A DNA stretch of 64,000 nt from JBECKX01 sp964468475 (GTDB lineage Bacteria > Zixibacteria > MSB-5A5 > CAIYYT01), in NCBI GenBank assembly GCA_964468475.1, contig CAYXUL010000008.1, forward strand, positions 8,641 to 72,640. Direction: 5' to 3'. Made by a program: the position numbers and the translations under genes. The notes beneath the pieces are model-generated. The model had not been told where the DNA came from and did not search any database. It worked only from the letters and a program-made list of their open reading frames with translations. Shown here piece by piece: positions 42,773 to 49,248 of the stretch. Positions within the stretch are counted from its first letter, which is position 1. Every line of letters starts with the position of its first letter.

Positions 42773-44688
42773 AAGAAAAAACTGATCTACTCAAAAGTAC
42801 ATTGACATCAGCTCATCGGCAAATCCGCTACAACAGTCAGCGCCGCTTACTCGCCGGACTGCTTTCAATATTGCTCCTGTTCACCGCGGCTACAGCTCGG
42901 AGTGTAACCGTAAATGACGTCCTGCAGCGTCACCTCGAGGCTATGGGCGGCAAGGCCGCTATCGAAAGCATCAAATCAGTTCAAAGCGAGGCGGACGTGA
43001 CGGTAGGTGGCATGAAGGGTACCAGCGTGACCTACTACAAGGCTCCCGACAAGTTTCGCTCAGATGTTATCCTTCCGATTATGAGCACGATTCAGGGATG
43101 TGACGGCGATAATTGCTGGATGTCTGATCCGCAGGGACTTACGCATGAGGTCGGCCACGAACTCAAGCGAATAATGGTGACGCAACGGAGTCTCGTAAGC
43201 TACGATTTTGCCGAGCCGGAGAAATTTGCCGGTACATTGAAATTGCTGGATGACAACGCGTCCCTTGCGAGTGATAGCAGCAACACAAAATACTTCATAC
43301 TTGAAATCACTCCGAAAGGTGGCGCGTCTGCTCGCCTCTGGATCGATCAAAATACTTACCTGATCACGCAAATGACGGTAAAGACCGACCTCGGCCTCCT
43401 CATCACCGAATTCTCCGACTATCGCAAGGTTGCCGGCGTAGAATTCGCGTACCGCAACCTGGAGCGGACCGACGCTGGCATCGTTGCCGCTGCAAGTCAG
43501 GTGACTTCCGTTGAGATCAATCCCGAATTGTCTGATACCTTGTTCGTAGAGCCTGCCAAGCGAGATCAGGAGTCAGCCTGGAGCCTCTCCTCAGATTCGC
43601 TCGAAATACCCTGCAACTTCTGGCACAATCATCTTTACATCAGCGGCAAAATCGGCAGCAAAGGCCCATACAATTTCATCTTTGATACCGGCGCCGGAGG
43701 GCTGGCGCTTAGCTCGGGCCTGGTGAAGGCTCTCGATCTGAAGGTGATGGGTACGACGGAGGCCCGCGGTGTCGGCGGCGCTGAAGCCAGCAAGCTGTAT
43801 CAACTTAACAGTTTCGAGATCGGGCCGCTTCAACTCGACAGCATTCCGGTAAGCTCAATTGACTTCGGCAGTATTGAGGCTTCCGGTACCAAGCGCATCG
43901 ACGGAATCATCGGCTACACCCTGCTAAGCCGCTACATTGTGGCGATTGACTATGGCCGCAACAAGATCGTGCTCTACCCCCAGAACACTAAGCAATCCAA
44001 CTGGGGCTCAGAGTGCAAACTGACAGTCGATTTTCATCTGCCCTATATGGATGCCACCGTGAACGACTCAATAGTCGGCACCTTCAGGATCGACACCGGG
44101 TCGATCTCCACGCTCGACCTGAATTCACCTTTTGTAAGAGCATATAGCCTGATAGATACGACCGGTGGCGACTACATTGAGTTGACTTCTGTCGGAGTGG
44201 GAGGAACCTCCAAGGGTCTGGTTGCCATCCTTGATCGCCTTGATCTTTGTGGTTACCAGCAGGATTCAATCTGGACCGGTTTCTCAGCCTCAAACAAGGG
44301 CATCTTTTCCGGAGCCAGCACTGCGGGCAATATTGGAGCGGGGATTCTGAAACGGTTTCGGGTGACATTCGACTACAATGCCGGCAAAGTTTACTTTCAG
44401 CCGGTCAATGATTACGATCATCTGAGCCGAGTCAGAAATATGGCAGGCCTGGCGCTTAATAAACTGCAGAACCTTACAGTCGTGACCTATGTCATGCCGG
44501 GGCACGCGGCAAGTGACGTGCTCGACTCCGGTGATGTTCTTCTAAAAGTTGATGATGCCGACACCGACACTCTGAGCGTTGCACAAATCAACAGGCTGCT
44601 GGTAGGCTCGGGCCGTACCGTAAAAGTGGAATTCGAACGTGGCGGAAAGCATCACTCTGGCAAGTTTCACCTGGAAAGCTACTTCTAA
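42769..44688 (+). CDS. Tandem aspartyl-protease-fold protein with LolA-like N-terminus and PDZ domain
   Basis: This 639-aa envelope protein has a membrane anchor or signal peptide at about 27-43 (LLAGLLSILLLFTAATA). Residues ~45-270 resemble LolA/outer-membrane lipoprotein-sorting folds (YYKAPDKFRSDVI). Two retropepsin-like aspartyl-protease modules follow: YNFIFDTGAGGLALS (about 302-316) and GTFRIDTGSISTLDL (about 441-455), each with the catalytic D-T-G. A C-terminal PDZ domain (about 570-630, VMPGHAASDVLDSGDVLLKVDD) ends the protein. It may be an active periplasmic protease or a binding relic; no substrate is evident. It is co-translated with the GDPD gene. Confidence 0.82.
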   Translation: MKEKTDLLKSTLTSAHRQIRYNSQRRLLAGLLSILLLFTAATARSVTVNDVLQRHLEAMGGKAAIESIKSVQSEADVTVGGMKGTSVTYYKAPDKFRSDVILPIMSTIQGCDGDNCWMSDPQGLTHEVGHELKRIMVTQRSLVSYDFAEPEKFAGTLKLLDDNASLASDSSNTKYFILEITPKGGASARLWIDQNTYLITQMTVKTDLGLLITEFSDYRKVAGVEFAYRNLERTDAGIVAAASQVTSVEINPELSDTLFVEPAKRDQESAWSLSSDSLEIPCNFWHNHLYISGKIGSKGPYNFIFDTGAGGLALSSGLVKALDLKVMGTTEARGVGGAEASKLYQLNSFEIGPLQLDSIPVSSIDFGSIEASGTKRIDGIIGYTLLSRYIVAIDYGRNKIVLYPQNTKQSNWGSECKLTVDFHLPYMDATVNDSIVGTFRIDTGSISTLDLNSPFVRAYSLIDTTGGDYIELTSVGVGGTSKGLVAILDRLDLCGYQQDSIWTGFSASNKGIFSGASTAGNIGAGILKRFRVTFDYNAGKVYFQPVNDYDHLSRVRNMAGLALNKLQNLTVVTYVMPGHAASDVLDSGDVLLKVDDADTDTLSVAQINRLLVGSGRTVKVEFERGGKHHSGKFHLESYF

Positions 44689-44757
44689 GTCAAAATCTCA
44701 CTGCCGTACTCTCAGACAGCTTGCATGAACCGACAAATTGATTACCTTGCCGCCTTG

Positions 44758-44857
44758 NNNNNNNNNNNNNNNNNNNNNNNNNNNNNNNNNNNNNNNNNNN
44801 NNNNNNNNNNNNNNNNNNNNNNNNNNNNNNNNNNNNNNNNNNNNNNNNNNNNNNNNN
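44758..44857. other. Assembly gap (100 N) at the 5' end of an outer-membrane protein gene
   Basis: The flanks do not overlap. The gap removes the start and signal peptide of the downstream barrel protein, so its real size cannot be estimated. Confidence 0.7.
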
Positions 44858-45322
44858 TACTTCACGAGCTACCTGGCCGCTGTCGCCAATGTGGGCACCT
44901 ATTCCAAGGGAGATATTCGCTATGATGGCTACGTCGCCGGCTATGGAAACGCCAGTTTCCTCGGCTCGGCATCGATCTATCCAATCCAATTGGGATTGCG
45001 CGTTTCCCCCTTCACCAATCAATTGCCACTTAAAATGATGCCGTACGCAGAGGCCGGTGGCGCCCTGGTGATCGGTAAAGAAACGGTGGCGGGTGCATAC
45101 TACGATCCCTACCTCGGGCAATTCACCGACGGCACGCTCAACAGCGAGACTGACTGGACCTGGTGGGCGGGGGGTGGAACCGAAATTCCACTTTCTCCCA
45201 AAATTCAAATTGACGTAATGGGGAAATATCTCGACAATCAGTTCACTGGAGATATCGCTGGGATCCATGACTACGCCGGATTCCAGGTGTCTGTAGGAGT
45301 GGCTTTTCACTACCTGAAATAA
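44858..45322 (+). CDS. Outer-membrane beta-barrel protein, 5' end lost in the gap
   Basis: The visible 154 C-terminal residues alternate polar and aromatic strands (FTSYLAAVANVGTYS, YPIQLGLRVSPF, MPYAEAGGALVIG, WTWWAGGGTEIPL, GFQVSVGVAFHYLK) and end in a barrel-like aromatic strand. This pattern fits OmpA/OmpW-type porins or surface barrels. The start is not visible: ATG 44725 (MNRQIDYL...) is in another frame relative to the Ns and is only a candidate. It lies 21 bp before gap, which has its own strong ribosome site. Confidence 0.65.
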   Translation, partial: YFTSYLAAVANVGTYSKGDIRYDGYVAGYGNASFLGSASIYPIQLGLRVSPFTNQLPLKMMPYAEAGGALVIGKETVAGAYYDPYLGQFTDGTLNSETDWTWWAGGGTEIPLSPKIQIDVMGKYLDNQFTGDIAGIHDYAGFQVSVGVAFHYLK

Positions 45323-45343
45323 GATGATGTAAGGAAGGAGCAT

Positions 45344-46339
45344 ATGGCTACCAAGATTGCGATCAATGGATTTGGACGTATCGGACGATTGGTTTTGCGG
45401 CGTGCGCTGCAAACCAAGAGTAGCCTGGAATTTGTTAGCCTGAACGATCTGACAAGTCCCGAGACGCTGGCTCATCTGCTGAAATACGATTCATCCTTTG
45501 GCAAATTCGACGGAGAAATCAAAGTCGAGGGTGACAACCTGGTCGTCAATGGCAAGAAGATACTTGTTACCAAAGAGAAAGATCCCGCCAATCTGCCGCA
45601 CAGCAAGGTCGGAGCGCAGGTCGTGGTTGAGTCCACCGGCCTGTTTCGGGACCGTGACAGCGCCGCCAAGCACCTCGCCGCCGGGGCCAAGAAAGTACTG
45701 ATTTCGGCACCGGCGAAGAAGCACGACGGGACCTTCGTAATTGGTGTAAATTGGGACCAATACGACAAAGCCAAACATGAAATCATCTCGATCGGCTCCT
45801 GCACCACCAATTGCCTGGCGCCAGTCGTCAAGGTTTTGCACGAATCCTTTGGTATCGAGAAAGGCTTCATGACGACAATCCACGCCTACACCAACGACCA
45901 GGCGCTGCTCGATGCGCCGCATAAAGACCTGCGCCGCGCTCGCGCCGCAGCGCTCTCGATGATACCTACAACCACCGGCGCCGCCAAAGCGATTGCAGAG
46001 TGCATACCGGAGATGAAGGGCCGCCTCGACGGTTGCGCCGTCCGAGTGCCGACCCCGGTTGGCTCACTGGTTGACCTCGCAGTACAACTTCAGAAGGAAA
46101 CCACCGCAGACGAAATCAACGGCAAGTTCAAGGCTGCCGCGGGCGGTAATCTTAAGGGTATTCTGGAGTATACCGAGGATGAAATAGTCTCCTGCGACGT
46201 TGTCGGAAACAGCCATTCTTCGGTATTCGATTCCAAGCAGACCCAGGCTCAAGGCAATCTCGTTAAGGTATTCTCCTGGTATGACAACGAGTGGGGGTTC
46301 TCGAGCCGCATGGTTGATGCGCTTGAGAAGATGATGTAG
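45344..46339 (+). CDS. gap: Glyceraldehyde-3-phosphate dehydrogenase, type I
   Basis: This glycolytic/gluconeogenic dehydrogenase is 331 aa, with INGFGRIGRLVLRRA (NAD-binding Rossmann motif), the active-site Cys153 in SIGSCTTNCLAPV, the catalytic histidine region HAYTNDQALLDAPH and the C-terminal WYDNEWGFSSRMVD. ATAAGATG-type spacing and AAGGAG lie before the ATG. It starts a gap-pgk-tpiA-secG cluster, a common glycolytic gene order. Confidence 0.97.
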   Translation: MATKIAINGFGRIGRLVLRRALQTKSSLEFVSLNDLTSPETLAHLLKYDSSFGKFDGEIKVEGDNLVVNGKKILVTKEKDPANLPHSKVGAQVVVESTGLFRDRDSAAKHLAAGAKKVLISAPAKKHDGTFVIGVNWDQYDKAKHEIISIGSCTTNCLAPVVKVLHESFGIEKGFMTTIHAYTNDQALLDAPHKDLRRARAAALSMIPTTTGAAKAIAECIPEMKGRLDGCAVRVPTPVGSLVDLAVQLQKETTADEINGKFKAAAGGNLKGILEYTEDEIVSCDVVGNSHSSVFDSKQTQAQGNLVKVFSWYDNEWGFSSRMVDALEKMM

Positions 46340-46341
46340 CA

Positions 46342-47559
46342 ATGAGCGCCGCCAGTTCGGTTCTGAACAAGCTGACAATTGATGATCTTGATTTGAAAGG
46401 GCGCAAAGTCCTGATGCGTGTCGACTTCAACGTGCCCCTTAAAGATGGCAAAGTCGCTGACGATATGCGCATACGGGCGGCTCTGCCCTCAATCAAGAAG
46501 GTTATGGGTGATGGGGGGAAACTGATCCTGATGTCGCATCTTGGCCGCCCTAAAGGCAAGATGGTGCCCGAAATGAGTCTGAGACCTGTGGTCAAGACTC
46601 TTGAAGATCTAATTAACAAGAAAGTCTCTTTCGCAGATGATTGCATTGGCGCCCCGGCAGAGCAAGCAGCAGCCACACTGGAGAACGGGGACGTTCTGCT
46701 GCTGGAGAATTTACGTTTTCATCCTGAGGAAGAAGCCAACGATGAAAAGTTCGCTGAGAAGCTTGCGTTTCTCGGTGACATTTACGTCAACGACGCTTTC
46801 GGCACTGCCCACCGCGCGCATGCGTCCACTGAAGGGGTCACGAAATTCTTCGACAAGTGCGCGGCCGGCTACCTGATGCGCAAGGAATTGGAGTACCTGG
46901 GTGGGGCGCTGGAAAATCCCGCGCGGCCATTCGTTGCGCTGCTGGGAGGCGCCAAAATCTCCGGCAAGATCGACGTAATTCAAAATCTGCTGGGTAAAGT
47001 GCAGAAGATCCTGATCGGCGGCGGCATGGCCTTCACATTCCACAAGGCCAAGGGCGAAGAAATCGGCGGGTCACTGCTGGAAGCGGACAAGATCGATCTG
47101 GCCGGCAGGCTGTTGGATGATGCCAAGCGAGCTAATGTCGAATTGGTACTCCCGCTGGACTACATCTGCGCGGCGGAAGTCGATGACAAAGCTGACGCCA
47201 CCACCTATCAAGCAGGTAAGATCCCCGTTGACCAGAAGGGCTTGGATATCGGCTCGAAGACTATTGACAAGTTCAAAGCAGAGCTGACCGGTGCGAAGAC
47301 CGTCGTGTGGAACGGCCCGATGGGAGTGTTTGAGATCGAACAGTTCGCCGGCGGTACGATGGCAATGGCTGAAGCTCTGGCTGATCTTACCGCTGCCGGC
47401 GCCACGACTATCGTGGGTGGCGGCGATTCTGCGGCTGCCGTAAAGAAGAGCGGCTTGGAGACTCATTTCACGCATATCTCAACCGGCGGCGGCGCATCGC
47501 TTGAGTTTCTCGAAGGCAAAGTGCTACCCGGAGTGGCGGCGTTGACCGATAAGGAGTAA
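46342..47559 (+). CDS. pgk: Phosphoglycerate kinase
   Basis: Pgk transfers phosphate between 1,3-bisphosphoglycerate and ADP. The 405-aa protein has the N-domain signature KVLMRVDFNVPL, LMSHLGRPKGK, LLLENLRFHPEE and NDAFGTAHRAHAST, and the nucleotide-binding C-domain with LLGGAKISGKIDVI, VVWNGPMGVFEIEQF and TTIVGGGDSAAAV. Only 2 bp separate it from gap, and it ends 3 bp before tpiA. Confidence 0.97.
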   Translation: MSAASSVLNKLTIDDLDLKGRKVLMRVDFNVPLKDGKVADDMRIRAALPSIKKVMGDGGKLILMSHLGRPKGKMVPEMSLRPVVKTLEDLINKKVSFADDCIGAPAEQAAATLENGDVLLLENLRFHPEEEANDEKFAEKLAFLGDIYVNDAFGTAHRAHASTEGVTKFFDKCAAGYLMRKELEYLGGALENPARPFVALLGGAKISGKIDVIQNLLGKVQKILIGGGMAFTFHKAKGEEIGGSLLEADKIDLAGRLLDDAKRANVELVLPLDYICAAEVDDKADATTYQAGKIPVDQKGLDIGSKTIDKFKAELTGAKTVVWNGPMGVFEIEQFAGGTMAMAEALADLTAAGATTIVGGGDSAAAVKKSGLETHFTHISTGGGASLEFLEGKVLPGVAALTDKE

Positions 47560-47562
47560 TTG

Positions 47563-48318
47563 ATGGGTCGCAAGAAGATAGTCGCGGGTAACTGGAAAAT
47601 GAATACCACGCCGGATGACGCAGCCTTTCTGGCCGCAGCTATTGGCCGGCACGTCAAAGACCATAAAGTTCCGCTGGTGATTCTCTGCCCGCCGTATACG
47701 TCGATTGCCGCTGTCAAAGCAGCGGTTAGGGGCACGGAGGTGAAGGTTGGCGGCCAGGATATGTACTGGAAGGAATCGGGAGCGTTTACCGGGGAAGTGA
47801 GCGGGAGAATGCTGTTGACTTCGGGCTGTTCCCACGTTATTTTAGGTCACTCGGAACGAAGGCAACTTTTCTTCGAGACGAATATCACAGTCAATACCAA
47901 GCTGAAAGCCGCGTTGGACGCCGGTTTGACACCGATCGTTTGTGTCGGTGAGACTCTCGATCAGCGAGAGGCGGGTCAGATGGAAGAGGTGATTGGCGAG
48001 CAAGTTGTCGGCTGTTTCGACGGAATTGATGCCGCTGATTTCGGTAAGGCAGTGATTGCCTACGAACCTGTTTGGGCTATCGGAACCGGTAGAACGGCGA
48101 CGCCGGAGCAAGCCCAGGAAGTTCATGAACTGATCCGCACGTTGTTACGTAAAACGTATGCGGATACAGTTGACAAGACGCCAATTCTATATGGCGGTTC
48201 GGTCAAGCCGGAGAATGCGGCAGAGTTGTTTGCCCAGCCGGATATTGATGGCGGGTTAGTTGGCGGCGCCAGCCTGAAGGCTGATTCGTTTATTCCGATA
48301 ATAGCTGCCGCGAGCTGA
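47563..48318 (+). CDS. tpiA: Triosephosphate isomerase
   Basis: TpiA interconverts dihydroxyacetone phosphate and glyceraldehyde-3-phosphate. The 251-aa protein starts MGRKKIVAGNWKMN (catalytic Lys and Asn region), with HVILGHSERRQLF (catalytic His), VIAYEPVWAIGTGRTATPEQAQE (catalytic Glu; best seen as YEPVWAIGTG) and the phosphate loop YGGSVKPENA and GGLVGGASLK. ATG 47563 is chosen over TTG 47560 because AAGGAG lies 6 nt before it. Confidence 0.97.
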   Translation: MGRKKIVAGNWKMNTTPDDAAFLAAAIGRHVKDHKVPLVILCPPYTSIAAVKAAVRGTEVKVGGQDMYWKESGAFTGEVSGRMLLTSGCSHVILGHSERRQLFFETNITVNTKLKAALDAGLTPIVCVGETLDQREAGQMEEVIGEQVVGCFDGIDAADFGKAVIAYEPVWAIGTGRTATPEQAQEVHELIRTLLRKTYADTVDKTPILYGGSVKPENAAELFAQPDIDGGLVGGASLKADSFIPIIAAAS

Positions 48319-48342
48319 ACTCGCGAAGGAGGATAGATTTAA

Positions 48343-48840
48343 GTGTACGCAGTTCTGATTATCGTCCACGTTATCATCTGTGCCGGATTGATTCTGGTGG
48401 TGCTGATGCAATCGGCTAAAGGTGACGGCCTCGCCGGTATGTTCGGTGGTGGCGCCGGATTGAGCGGTGCTGTTTTCGGAGGACGCGGTGCGGCGACATT
48501 TCTCTCGAAAACAACCTCGGTGCTGGCAGCAGCCTTTATTGTTAGTAGCATTGTGCTGACGCTTGCTTCGCGGGGTATTGCAACTACTACAGAGAGTAAT
48601 GGTCAATCGGCCGTCGAGCGCGTCGTAACTGAACAGCAGCAGCAGATACCGGCGACTACGCCCGGTCAAAATCAAACAACGGCTCCGGGCCAGAATCAAA
48701 CGACAACACCAGCCACGGGTCAGGATGTCTTCCAGCAGAAGGCAACGCAGCCGGCAACTAACAAGGGAACCGACGCCGGAACGGAGAAGCAGTCCGGTAG
48801 TAAGCAGACTGGTTCGCAGAAGACCGGCGGCGGAAAATAA
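48343..48840 (+). CDS. secG: Preprotein translocase subunit SecG
   Basis: SecG is the accessory SecYEG channel subunit. The protein has two membrane helices (about 3-22 and 52-74) with the typical cytoplasmic loop LMQSAKGDGLAGMFGGGAG. At 165 aa it is roughly twice the core length; residues about 95-165 form a low-complexity Thr/Gln/Gly/Lys tail with repeated PGQNQTT units, absent from most SecG proteins. The start is GTG 48343 with AGGAGG upstream. It is the last gene before the terminator at 48909. Confidence 0.93.
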   Translation: MYAVLIIVHVIICAGLILVVLMQSAKGDGLAGMFGGGAGLSGAVFGGRGAATFLSKTTSVLAAAFIVSSIVLTLASRGIATTTESNGQSAVERVVTEQQQQIPATTPGQNQTTAPGQNQTTTPATGQDVFQQKATQPATNKGTDAGTEKQSGSKQTGSQKTGGGK

Positions 48841-48908
48841 CGCGCGCAGTTGGAGAGTCGAACGCACTGACGGTGATTTCGGCCTAACACGATAAAGCTT
48901 ACCGACTT

Positions 48909-48941
48909 AAACCCGGCGGCAAGAACCGTCGGGTTTTCTCT
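48909..48941 (+). terminator. Intrinsic terminator of the gap-pgk-tpiA-secG operon
   Basis: AACCCGGCGG (48910-48919) pairs with CCGTCGGGTT (48926-48935), a 10-bp stem with one G-U pair and a 6-base loop. It is followed by TTCTCTT, a T-rich run. This separates the glycolysis/secG transcript from the aromatic operon. Confidence 0.8.
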
Positions 48942-48989
48942 TAAAGCAGATCTTGCAACTTAATCTGTAAGCCTGTGCAAAAAAGAGAC

Positions 48990-49017
48990 TTGACAGGTTT
49001 ACAAACCGAACTATATT
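48990..49017 (+). promoter_or_regulatory. Promoter of the aromatic super-operon (TTGACA-N16-TATATT)
   Basis: This is a perfect -35 box (48990-48995) and a near-perfect -10 box (49012-49017) spaced 16 nt, the best promoter in the window. The predicted start is about 49024, only a few nucleotides before the leader-peptide ATG at 49028. Confidence 0.85.
48996..49007 (+). promoter_or_regulatory. Dyad GGTTT-AC-AAACC in the promoter spacer
   Basis: A 5-bp perfect inverted repeat fills the space between the -35 and -10 boxes. A repressor bound there would block polymerase, so it is a candidate operator in addition to attenuation. Chance occurrence of such a short dyad is not excluded. Confidence 0.35.
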
Positions 49018-49027
49018 TCAATCAACT

Positions 49028-49141
49028 ATGAGTACTGCAACCCTCTTCACCATTCTCTTAAGCGGCGCAAGCCTGTTTACCTATTTTTGGTATTTCTGGT
49101 GGTATACCCTGCTTACGGATGGTGACCGGGTACCGGTATAG
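49028..49141 (+). CDS. Aromatic leader peptide (attenuator peptide, 37 aa)
   Basis: The peptide starts MSTATLFTILLSG and has the control segment FTYFWYFWWY at residues 17-26: three Phe (17, 20, 23), three Tyr (19, 22, 26) and three Trp (21, 24, 25), nine aromatic residues of ten. It ends TDGDRVPV with TAG at 49139. It lies between a consensus promoter and an intrinsic terminator upstream of trpE, exactly where trp leader peptides occur. The start codon is only 10 nt after the -10 box, and there is no Shine-Dalgarno sequence. Its job would be to stall ribosomes when charged aromatic tRNAs are scarce; the peptide itself probably has no function. Confidence 0.9.
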   Translation: MSTATLFTILLSGASLFTYFWYFWWYTLLTDGDRVPV

Positions 49142-49200
49142 GCATATAATACCAGCAATGGAATTTCAGCCCACCATCCGAGAGGATGGTGGGTTTTTTT
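49116..49200 (+). promoter_or_regulatory. Transcription attenuator: antiterminator and terminator pairings
   Basis: Segment 2 (CGGATGGTG, 49116-49124, near the leader's end) can pair with CACCATCCG (49172-49180) to form a 9-bp antiterminator. The same 3' bases are the left arm of the terminator. Segment 2 starts 14 nt after the last Trp codon and ends 15 nt before the leader stop codon, so ribosome position could select the fold. A possible further hairpin is TATACC (49103-49108) with GGTATA (49135-49140). Confidence 0.8.
49170..49200 (+). terminator. Attenuator terminator of the aromatic operon
   Basis: CCCACCATCC (49170-49179), GAGA loop, GGATGGTGGG (49184-49193) and then seven T make a perfect 10-bp stem with a U-tract, a textbook intrinsic terminator. 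It lies between the leader peptide and trpE. Confidence 0.93.
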
Positions 49201-49248
49201 GTTGCATGAATCCGACGGAGACTGACATCCGCCCATGAGGGAGATACT

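Noticed and set aside
48841..48905. tRNA gene after secG, as is frequent in other bacteria
   Set aside because: The sequence cannot fold into a cloverleaf with T-loop consensus; only the terminator follows.
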